A stretch of 7,745 bases of DNA. Source: an uncultured Prevotella sp. (GTDB taxonomy: Bacteria; Bacteroidota; Bacteroidia; Bacteroidales; Bacteroidaceae). Positions 1-6,071 of this stretch are shown piece after piece (the stretch's first letter is position 1; each line of letters begins with the position of its first letter). Location of the stretch: the NCBI GenBank assembly GCA_902497035.1, contig CABVDL010000110.1:1-7745 (forward strand), given 5' to 3'. The notes under the pieces were generated by a model. That model was not told where the DNA came from, did not search any database, and saw nothing but the letters and a program-made list of their open reading frames with translations. Both the position numbers and the translations under genes were made by a program.

Positions 1-98
1 TGATTGCGCAGATGAGGACAGGCAAGCATCACCGGCGGACGGTGGCCGGCACCAGGCCGGCCACTACACTGCCACCAGGATGGGATATTGAGAATTAG
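1..98. other. Unresolved left flank, possibly the 3' end of an upstream gene
   Basis: This GC-rich stretch sits before the AT-richer metG leader, which is the pattern expected of the end of a coding region. Two plus-strand frames are open from the window edge, one closing at TGA 89-91 and the other at TAG 96-98 (ending ...GWDIEN). Neither short peptide is recognisable, and codon third positions do not separate them. A minus-strand gene cannot be excluded. It also contains the hairpin listed separately. Confidence 0.25.
42..64. repeat. GC-rich inverted repeat, 8-bp stem
   Basis: The arms GTGGCCGG (42-49) and CCGGCCAC (57-64) are perfectly complementary around a 7-base loop. No T-run follows on either strand, so it does not look like a standard intrinsic terminator. 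It may be a terminator-like hairpin for the upstream gene, or chance in GC-rich coding sequence. Confidence 0.4.
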
Positions 99-153
99 CT
101 TGTGGAACTTAAAGATTTCACTGTACAAACGTCATTTTCTGCGGTTTTCTTAG

Positions 154-161
154 TAATTTTG
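154..161 (+). promoter_or_regulatory. Putative metG promoter (-7 box TAATTTTG)
   Basis: TAATTTTG matches the Bacteroidetes -7 consensus TAnnTTTG exactly. No proper -33 TTTG lies at the usual 19-21 base distance; the nearest T-rich element (TTTT, 135-138) is too close, at 15 bases. The box is 29 bases before the metG ATG, which would give a leader of roughly 20-25 bases. That leader is A-rich and lacks a strong Shine-Dalgarno match, which is common in this phylum. Confidence 0.55.
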
Positions 162-190
162 CACGAAAGGAAAGAAACACACGAATATAA

Positions 191-2266
191 ATGGAAGAAA
201 AGCATTTTAAGCGGACCACCGTGACCGCCGCCCTGCCCTACGCCAATGGCGGCGTACATATCGGCCACCTCGCTGGCGTCTATGTGCCGGCCGACATCTA
301 CGTGCGCTACCTGCGCCTGAGAAAACAGCCCGTCATCTTCATCGGCGGCAGCGACGAGCACGGCGTGCCCATCACCATCCGCGCCAGGAAAGAGGGCGTG
401 ACACCGCAGGATGTCTGCGACCGCTACCACAAAATCATCAAGGACTCGTTCAAGGAGTTCGGCATCTCATTCGACATCTACAGCCGCACCACGTCGAAGG
501 TGCACCACAAGTTCGCCTCCGACTTCTTCCGCAAGCTCTACGACGACGGAAAGCTCGTGGAGAAGGAGACCGAGCAATACTACGACCCCGAGGCCAGGCA
601 GTTCCTCGCCGACCGCTACATCATGGGCACCTGCCCCCACTGCGGCAACCCCAACGCCTACGGCGACCAATGCGAGAAATGCGGCAGCGACCTCTCGCCC
701 ATGGAGCTCATCAACCCCCACTCCACCATCAGCGGCGCCAAGCCCGAGATACGCAAGACCAAGAACTGGTACCTGCCGCTCAACAACTATCAGGAATGGC
801 TGAAGCAATGGATTTTGGAGGGACACAAGGAGTGGCGTCCCAACGTCTATGGCCAGTGCAAGTCGTGGCTCGACATGGACCTGCAGCCCCGCGCCATGAC
901 ACGCGACCTCGACTGGGGCATTCCCGTTCCCGTGGAGGGTGCCGACGGCAAGGTGCTATACGTGTGGTTTGACGCGCCCATCGGCTATATCAGCAACACC
1001 AAGGAACTCTGCGACAACGAGCCCGAGCGCTGGGGCTCATGGGAGAAATGGTGGAAAGACCCCGACACGCGCCTCATCCACTTCATCGGCAAGGACAACA
1101 TCGTGTTCCACTGCCTCATCTTCCCCGTCATGCTCAAGGCCCACGGCGGCTATATCCTGCCCGACAACGTGCCGGCCAACGAGTTTCTCAACCTCGAGAA
1201 CGACAAGATTTCAACCTCACGCAACTGGGCCGTGTGGCTCGACGAGTATCTCAAGGACTTCCCCGGCAAGCAGGACGTGCTGCGCTACGTGCTGACGGCC
1301 AACGCGCCCGAGACCAAGGACAACAACTTCACGTGGAAGGACTTCCAGGAGCGCAACAACTCGGAGCTGGTGGCCATCTACGGCAACTTCGTCAACCGCG
1401 CCCTGCAGCTCACCAAGAAATACTGGGACGGCGTGGTGCCGGCCTGCGGCGAGCTGCTCGACGTGGACAGGCAGGCCATAGCCGAGTTCAAGGACGTCAA
1501 GGAGAAGGTGGAGCAGTACCTGGACAACTTCAAGTTCCGCGAGGCACAAAAGGAGGCCATGAACCTGGCCCGCATCGGCAATAAGTACATCACCGAGTGT
1601 GAGCCGTGGAAGGTGTGGAAGACCGACCCGAAGCGTGTGGAGACCATCCTCAACATCTCGCTGCAGCTCGTGGCCAACCTCGCCATTGCCTTTGAGCCGT
1701 TCCTGCCCTTCTCGAGCAAGGACCTCAGAGGAATGATTGGCATGGACCAGTTTGATTGGGCTGAGCTCGGCCGCACAGACCTCCTCAAGCCGGGCCATCA
1801 GCTCGGTGAGCCTCATCTGCTCTTCGAGAAGATTGAGGACGACGCCATCCAGCGCCAGCTCGACAAGCTCGCCGCCACAAAGAAGGCCAACGAGGCCGCA
1901 GAGGCCGCCAAGGACTATAAGGCAGAGCCCGTCAAGCCCAACATCCCCTTCGACGAATGGGAGAAACTCGACATACGCGTGGGCCATATCAAGGACTGCC
2001 AGGCTGTGAAGAAGTCGAACAAGCTCCTGCAGTTCACCATCGACGACGGCAGCGGCACCGACCGCACCATCCTCTCCGGCATCGCGAAGTTCTACAAGCC
2101 CGAGCAGCTCGTCGGCAAGGACGTGCTGTTCATCGCCAACCTCGCGCCGCGCAAGATGATGGGCATAGAGAGCCAGGGCATGATACTCTCCGCCCTCAAC
2201 TTCGACGGCACGCTCAGCGTCACCACGACGCTCGGCCAGGTGAAGCCCGGAAGCCAGGTGGGATAA
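191..2266 (+). CDS. metG: Methionyl-tRNA synthetase (MetRS)
   Basis: This cytosolic class I aminoacyl-tRNA synthetase uses ATP to attach methionine to initiator and elongator tRNA-Met, so it is essential for translation. The 691-residue product has the full long MetRS layout. The N-terminal Rossmann fold starts TAALPYANGGVHIGHL, with the HIGH signature at residues 23-26. The connective-peptide zinc knuckle carries Cys148, Cys151, Cys161 and Cys164. The second ATP-binding signature is KISTS at 339-343, a variant of KMSKS. The anticodon-binding helical domain follows. The C-terminal EMAP-II/Trbp111-like tRNA-binding domain runs from about residue 587 to the end and is joined by an Ala/Lys-rich linker at about 555-585. 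The ATG at 191 is the only sensible start, because the conserved N-terminus follows directly. The gene is GC-rich with G/C-ending codons. It appears monocistronic, with a -7 box upstream and a terminator 25 bases after the stop. Confidence 0.98.
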   Translation: MEEKHFKRTTVTAALPYANGGVHIGHLAGVYVPADIYVRYLRLRKQPVIFIGGSDEHGVPITIRARKEGVTPQDVCDRYHKIIKDSFKEFGISFDIYSRTTSKVHHKFASDFFRKLYDDGKLVEKETEQYYDPEARQFLADRYIMGTCPHCGNPNAYGDQCEKCGSDLSPMELINPHSTISGAKPEIRKTKNWYLPLNNYQEWLKQWILEGHKEWRPNVYGQCKSWLDMDLQPRAMTRDLDWGIPVPVEGADGKVLYVWFDAPIGYISNTKELCDNEPERWGSWEKWWKDPDTRLIHFIGKDNIVFHCLIFPVMLKAHGGYILPDNVPANEFLNLENDKISTSRNWAVWLDEYLKDFPGKQDVLRYVLTANAPETKDNNFTWKDFQERNNSELVAIYGNFVNRALQLTKKYWDGVVPACGELLDVDRQAIAEFKDVKEKVEQYLDNFKFREAQKEAMNLARIGNKYITECEPWKVWKTDPKRVETILNISLQLVANLAIAFEPFLPFSSKDLRGMIGMDQFDWAELGRTDLLKPGHQLGEPHLLFEKIEDDAIQRQLDKLAATKKANEAAEAAKDYKAEPVKPNIPFDEWEKLDIRVGHIKDCQAVKKSNKLLQFTIDDGSGTDRTILSGIAKFYKPEQLVGKDVLFIANLAPRKMMGIESQGMILSALNFDGTLSVTTTLGQVKPGSQVG

Positions 2267-2290
2267 CCGCCTCCGATTTATATATACTGT

Positions 2291-2331
2291 CATCCGCGTC
2301 TGCTTCTCAAGAGGCGCGGATGCTGTTTTTT
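2291..2331 (+). terminator. Intrinsic terminator of metG
   Basis: The arms CATCCGCG (2291-2298) and CGCGGATG (2315-2322) pair perfectly. The stem can continue inward through T-G, C-G and T-A pairs and, past one bulged G, a further CTT/AAG, closing on a CTC loop. A run of six T (2326-2331) follows almost at once. This is a classical Rho-independent terminator on the plus strand, 25 bases past the metG stop and 31 bases before the next start codon. Confidence 0.9.
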
Positions 2332-2362
2332 CCCCGTAATCAGCTACAAGACATCAGTTGAA

Positions 2363-3229
2363 ATGAAAAGGTTTTTATTGTCAGCGTCGCTGTTGGCCGC
2401 AGTGTCACTCGCGGGAGCACAGGTTAGGATGGTGGAGATACCGTCCAACGCCCGGCAAAAGGCCATTGACAGCGTGGTATATCGCATCACCTACAACGCG
2501 AAGACGATTGACGACACCACCAGGACAGACAAGAAAGGACGGTATGAGTATGCAGAGGATATGATGCGGCTCGACATAGGGCACCACGCCAACTGCTTCT
2601 ACAACTATACGGAGATGTATGCCGACTCGCTGCTGCACGCGGCGTACGATAAAAGCCACGACCTGCGCGGTATGAAGCGCGTGAAATCTACCATCTCATG
2701 GGAGATTTACCAGAACTATCCCGAGGGGCAGACCACCTGCCTCGACAAGGTGTGGACCAACAAGTACCGCATCACAGAGACCACGCAGCTGCCCCAATGG
2801 AACATCGTGGCCGACAGCACGGCACGCATATTGGGCTACAACTGCACGCTGGCCACGACCCACTACAAGGGCCGCACGTGGAGAGCCTGGTTTACCGAGG
2901 ACATTCCGCTGCCCTACGGTCCCTGGAAGCTGTGCGGACTGCCCGGCCTCGTGCTGAGGGCCGCCGACGCCAGCAGGCAGTTCATCTTCGACGCCATTGG
3001 CCTGCGGCAGATGGACGGCACACAGCCCATCCTGCTCAAGAAGCACTACGACAAATATGAGCCGGTGAGCCAGAAAACGTTCGACAAGGCCCGACGCGAG
3101 ACCACACCGGGCGAGGCCTTCGCCATCAAGGGTGTCACAATAGGCACGAGCGACCCGGAGATTGACAAGGCCATACAAAACGCCCTGAAGAAGGTCACTC
3201 CCTATAACCCGATTGAAGTAATCAGATAG
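2363..3229 (+). CDS. GLPGLI family secreted protein
   Basis: This exported protein belongs to the GLPGLI family (Porph_ging type), which is widespread in Bacteroidetes and has no established biochemical function. The 288-residue product starts with a clear Sec signal peptide: Lys/Arg at 2-3, a hydrophobic stretch at about 4-18, and likely cleavage after AGA at residue 19. No lipobox Cys is seen, so it should be released into the periplasm or beyond. The diagnostic region is intact: a Cys in ILGYNCTLA (C161), then RAWFTEDIPLPYGPWK, then the family motif as GLPGLV (192-197). Four cysteines (78, 126, 161, 191) could form disulfides. The ending NPIEVIR also fits the family. ATG 2363 immediately precedes the signal peptide, with no Shine-Dalgarno match. 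The next gene, an outer-membrane barrel, starts 44 bases after the stop. Such pairing recurs in this phylum, so a shared envelope function is inferred; the substrate is unknown. Confidence 0.9.
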   Translation: MKRFLLSASLLAAVSLAGAQVRMVEIPSNARQKAIDSVVYRITYNAKTIDDTTRTDKKGRYEYAEDMMRLDIGHHANCFYNYTEMYADSLLHAAYDKSHDLRGMKRVKSTISWEIYQNYPEGQTTCLDKVWTNKYRITETTQLPQWNIVADSTARILGYNCTLATTHYKGRTWRAWFTEDIPLPYGPWKLCGLPGLVLRAADASRQFIFDAIGLRQMDGTQPILLKKHYDKYEPVSQKTFDKARRETTPGEAFAIKGVTIGTSDPEIDKAIQNALKKVTPYNPIEVIR

Positions 3230-3257
3230 TCCGGTTGAAGTTATCCAATATTGAAGT
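3213..3257 (+). repeat. Three short direct repeats (TTGAAGT) at the gene junction
   Basis: TTGAAGT occurs at 3213-3219, 3235-3241 and 3251-3257. Each copy is followed by a similar ATC/ATCC/TTCC tail, and the spacings are 22 and 16 bases. The first copy encodes the IEV near the C-terminus of the GLPGLI protein. The others lie between its stop and the ATG of the barrel gene. They may be the relic of a small local duplication; a regulatory role is not shown. Confidence 0.4.
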
Positions 3258-3265
3258 TTTCCGTC

Positions 3266-3273
3266 AGGAAAGG
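3266..3273 (+). promoter_or_regulatory. Purine-rich ribosome binding site deciding the start at 3274
   Basis: AGGAAAGG lies directly upstream of ATG 3274, with AGGA four bases from the start codon. It is the best Shine-Dalgarno-like sequence among the gene starts in this window. Together with the signal peptide that begins at this ATG, it favours 3274 over the longer in-frame TTG start at 3235. Confidence 0.55.
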
Positions 3274-5775
3274 ATGAGAACGTTCTCTCTGTGGCTGCTG
3301 CTCACCTTGCTGTCGCTGCCCCTCCGGGCACAGGACACAGTGGCGGGCATGGTTGTCGACTCGCTTTCGGGCAACGGCATAGCCGGAGCCAGCGTCATGC
3401 TGAAGCGCGAGGGCAAGACGGTAGTGTTTGCACGCACCGACAAGCAGGGGCATTTTGTGCTGCGCGCCACCCCGCGCGGCGGCGACCGGCTGCAGGCCGT
3501 GATGATAGGCTATGCCCGGCAGAGCGTTCCCGTGGCAGCAGACGGAAACAACGTGATACGCATGGCGCAGCAGGCCTTTCAGCTGAGAGAGGTGCGGGTG
3601 CAGGGCAGTCCCGTGCAGCAGCACAAGGACACGGTGACCTACGACCTTACACGATTTGCCACCGAACGCGACAACAACCTGAAGGATGTGCTGAGGAAAC
3701 TTCCCGGCGTGGAGGTGGCCAAGAGTGGAGAGATAAGCGTCAACGGCAAGAAGCTCAGCCGCTTCACCGTGGAGGGCATGGACCTGTCCAAGGGAAAATA
3801 CAATAAGCTCACCGAGAACATACGCGCCAAGGACGTGAGGAAGGCTGAGGTCATCAACCACGACCAGCCGGTGAAAGCCCTGAGAAACAGGGTGTTCACC
3901 GATGACGTGGCCATGAACATCACACTCAAGGACTCGGCGCGCGACCGGCTGGTGCCTACCCTGCGCCCTTATCTGCTCGTGGGCGACCCGACAAACGTGG
4001 GCGGCGACGCCACAGTGATGCAGATAGGCAAGAAGAAGCAAATGGAATACACCGGACGGTACGACCGCACCGGACGTGACCTGGAAGAGCAGAACCTGTC
4101 GTTCTACTCGCTTTACGGACGTGGCACGCCAGCCACCCTGCCCCAATGGTTCACCGTACCCGCGCTGCAGACCCCCATCGACGGGAAACGGATGCGGATG
4201 AACACCTCACAGGCCTACACCGTGGACTATCTCTCGCGCACCAAAAGCGGCTCAGAAAACAGTCTGTCGGCTTCCTACATACGCGCCGTGACGCGACAGC
4301 ACACGGCCAACTCGTCACGCTACTACCTCGGCGGAGAGCCTCAGCTGACCACCGAGGACAAGAGGCTCACCCTGAGGGAGGACAAGTTCGACCTGGAGCT
4401 GAACCGTTCTATCAATGCCGACACCCACTATGGCTCGGTGACCTTTGAGGCCGCAGCGGCGCAGGACGACGGGGGCTACACGCTGGACGGCAACCCGGGG
4501 ACGGCAGGCCAGCGCGTACGCAACCCGGAGGTGAACCTGAAGGCCTGCGTGCAGCAGAACTACAACAAAAGCAGGGGCCAGCTGCAATGGAACTCGCTGC
4601 TGGACTACCACTACTCAAAGGATGCTCTCTATCTGGACAGCAGGAAGTCGGCCTACGCCAACAGGCTGTGGCATACGTTCCACTCGTTGGGCTACAACCG
4701 CTCAGGCGGATACTGGAACTACAGTCTCGGAGGAAGCCTCGAGGCTGAGGCACTGAACGTGGCCCATGCCGACAACGTGCGGCTCGGCCTGGGACTCCAG
4801 CCCGCACTGCGCTACAACAACGACCTCTGGCGGCTGACCATCGCCTCGCCCCTCACGGTGAGCCGCTTCACCCGGCAGCGGCAGACCATGCTGTTTCCGT
4901 CGCCAACGGTCTACCTAGCCCGCGACAACGGCAACAGAAGCAGCTGGTCGATGAGCCTCGGATACAGGGAGAACGCCGGGGGCTGGAATTATTATGCCGT
5001 GGATCAACTGCAGACCGACTACCGCACCTACCGCCAGGCGGCCGACTTCGTGCCGCGCAACCGGCTGCTGTCGTCCAACGTGACGTACAAGTACCAGCTG
5101 CCCATTTATCACTTCTTTGCCAACGCCTCGCTCTCGGCCTCGCGCACCTGGAGCAATGTGGCTGCAGACATGCAGGTCAAAGACGGCAACTATTTCTACA
5201 GCTACATGCGGCACGACACGCGCGGCGACCAGCTGAGAGGCTCGGCCAGCCTGTCGAAAGGCTTCTACAAGGCAAGGCTCAAGCTGTCGCTCGCGGCCAA
5301 CGGCTCTCTGGGACGGGGAGAGCAATACACGGCAGGCGAGGTCGTAGACTTCAACTACCGCAACCTGTCGCTGGAACCTGAGGTAGTCTACTCACCCTCA
5401 TTCATGGAGATGGACTACAAAGGCACCTTCTCTCTGAGCCGCTCCGAGGCGGGCACAGATGCCGCCAACAGCCTCTTCAACTGGACACAACGGCTCTCGC
5501 TGACATCGACGCTTGGCCATGTGGATGCCACGCTCGGCGGCGTTTTCTACCACAACGACCTGATGAACGCGCCGTCGGTCAACACCCTTCTCATGGATGC
5601 CTCCATCGTATGGAGGATCAGGCGGGTGCGCATCAAGGCCGAGCTGCGCAACATCTTCAACAAGAAAGACTACTCCACCACCACCTACAGCGGCGTGGGC
5701 GTGTTCACCAACAGCTACAGCCTGCGCCCCCGCGAGCTGGTCGTCTCGGTGCAGTTCAGTCCCGGAACATTCTGA
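3274..5775 (+). CDS. Outer-membrane beta-barrel protein, carboxypeptidase-regulatory-like and TonB-receptor plug
   Basis: This is a large outer-membrane protein of the TonB-dependent receptor type, probably an importer or an envelope-assembly partner of the GLPGLI protein encoded just upstream. From ATG 3274 it is 833 residues. A signal peptide covers about 1-19 (hydrophobic LWLLLTLLSLP, cleavage after LRA). A carboxypeptidase-regulatory-like beta-sandwich spans about 22-98, with GNGIAGASV, then TDKQGHF, then MIGYA. LREVRVQGS at 104-112 resembles the junction where a TonB box would lie. The plug covers about 120-200 and includes the typical LRKLPGVEV (140-148) and GEISVNGKKLSRFTVEGMDL. The remainder is rich in alternating aromatic/polar strands and ends LRNIFNKKDY...LVVSVQF, with a terminal Phe as is typical of barrels. 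An in-frame TTG at 3235 would add 13 residues before the signal peptide and is unlikely. A strict TonB box is not evident, so energy coupling is inferred. No frameshift was seen. Confidence 0.88.
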   Translation: MRTFSLWLLLTLLSLPLRAQDTVAGMVVDSLSGNGIAGASVMLKREGKTVVFARTDKQGHFVLRATPRGGDRLQAVMIGYARQSVPVAADGNNVIRMAQQAFQLREVRVQGSPVQQHKDTVTYDLTRFATERDNNLKDVLRKLPGVEVAKSGEISVNGKKLSRFTVEGMDLSKGKYNKLTENIRAKDVRKAEVINHDQPVKALRNRVFTDDVAMNITLKDSARDRLVPTLRPYLLVGDPTNVGGDATVMQIGKKKQMEYTGRYDRTGRDLEEQNLSFYSLYGRGTPATLPQWFTVPALQTPIDGKRMRMNTSQAYTVDYLSRTKSGSENSLSASYIRAVTRQHTANSSRYYLGGEPQLTTEDKRLTLREDKFDLELNRSINADTHYGSVTFEAAAAQDDGGYTLDGNPGTAGQRVRNPEVNLKACVQQNYNKSRGQLQWNSLLDYHYSKDALYLDSRKSAYANRLWHTFHSLGYNRSGGYWNYSLGGSLEAEALNVAHADNVRLGLGLQPALRYNNDLWRLTIASPLTVSRFTRQRQTMLFPSPTVYLARDNGNRSSWSMSLGYRENAGGWNYYAVDQLQTDYRTYRQAADFVPRNRLLSSNVTYKYQLPIYHFFANASLSASRTWSNVAADMQVKDGNYFYSYMRHDTRGDQLRGSASLSKGFYKARLKLSLAANGSLGRGEQYTAGEVVDFNYRNLSLEPEVVYSPSFMEMDYKGTFSLSRSEAGTDAANSLFNWTQRLSLTSTLGHVDATLGGVFYHNDLMNAPSVNTLLMDASIVWRIRRVRIKAELRNIFNKKDYSTTTYSGVGVFTNSYSLRPRELVVSVQFSPGTF

Positions 5776-5809
5776 GTTCGATTAACTTAACCATTTTTCT
5801 ATGCAAAGA

Positions 5810-5845
5810 AAGTGATTTATTAATTACCAGTAAATAAAAACACTT
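5810..5845 (+). terminator. Possible AT-rich terminator of the GLPGLI-barrel unit
   Basis: AAGTG (5810-5814) pairs with CACTT (5841-5845). Inside these, TTTATT (5816-5821) pairs with AATAAA (5833-5838) across a small 1x2 internal loop. AATTTTATTT follows. The stem lies 35 bases after the barrel stop and could end that transcript, but it is weak and overlaps the first palindromic repeat, so its role is uncertain. Confidence 0.35.
5816..5838. repeat. 23-bp palindromic repeat, copy 1
   Basis: This is an imperfect palindrome, with arms TTTATTAATTA and CAGTAAATAAA around a central C (8 of 11 symmetric positions). It is 20/23 identical to copy 2, which starts 33 bases further on. The paired, roughly helically phased layout suggests a binding site for a dimeric protein. 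AT-rich composition makes some symmetry expected by chance. Confidence 0.6.
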
Positions 5846-5848
5846 AAT

Positions 5849-5871
5849 TTTATTTATTGCCAATAAATAAA
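5849..5871. repeat. 23-bp palindromic repeat, copy 2 (perfect)
   Basis: The arms TTTATTTATTG (5849-5859) and CAATAAATAAA (5861-5871) are exact reverse complements around a single central C. The one-base centre makes a protein-binding operator more likely than an RNA hairpin. It lies 146 bases upstream of the -33 box of the ATPase gene. Confidence 0.65.
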
Positions 5872-6016
5872 CAGGTTCAAAGTACGCTTTGTTTTGCCAA
5901 GAATGGCATGTTTGATGCGTTCGTGAATGAATAGACAATAATTATACCTTTTCGGGATTATTCTTTGGTGAAATGAAGAATATAGACGGAGAATACTGCA
6001 AAAAAATGCTCGCTTC

Positions 6017-6048
6017 TTTGCTATTATAATTTTAAATTATTATATTTG
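6017..6048 (+). promoter_or_regulatory. Consensus Bacteroidetes promoter of the ATPase gene, with a spacer palindrome
   Basis: The -33 box TTTG (6017-6020) and the -7 box TATATTTG (6041-6048) are separated by 20 bases, matching the phylum consensus TTTG-N19-21-TAnnTTTG exactly. The start codon at 6072 follows the -7 box by 23 bases, implying a very short leader. The spacer contains a perfect 15-base palindrome, ATAATTT-T-AAATTAT (6026-6040), which could be an operator, although the region is extremely AT-rich. Confidence 0.8.
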
Positions 6049-6071
6049 CACTCTATAATATCATAGTGCTT

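Larger units (their letters stand above)
5776..6016. other. AT-rich intergenic DNA between barrel gene and ATPase promoter
   Basis: GC content falls sharply right after the barrel stop codon. The stretch holds the two 23-bp palindromic repeats listed separately. It also holds minor stems: CAAAG/CTTTG (5878-5891, followed by TTTT), TGCCA/TGGCA (5895-5908) and TATTCTT/AAGAATA (5959-5982). No convincing gene was found on either strand. Confidence 0.7.

Noticed and set aside
1217..2293. Long minus-strand open frame (358 codons) antisense to metG
   Set aside because: It mirrors the G/C-ending codon pattern of metG, crosses the metG terminator, and its Leu/Val/Gly-rich product matches no known family. 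It is a shadow of the essential gene.
3235..3273. TTG start 13 codons upstream for the barrel protein
   Set aside because: It would place charged residues ahead of a complete signal peptide. ATG 3274 has a good purine-rich site just upstream.
3241..4146. Minus-strand open frame (301 codons) under the barrel gene
   Set aside because: It overlaps the signal peptide, regulatory-like domain and plug coding of an intact gene and has His/Val-rich low-quality translation. It is an antisense shadow.
5756..5938. Minus-strand open frame of 60 codons in the AT-rich intergenic region
   Set aside because: Its repeated YLLAINK/YLLVINK is simply the translation of the two palindromic DNA repeats, and it runs into the barrel gene. 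No domain is visible.
5973..6029. Short plus-strand frame MKNIDGEYCKKMLASLLL
   Set aside because: It has only 18 codons, lies upstream of and across the -33 box of the ATPase promoter, and has no promoter or ribosome binding site of its own.
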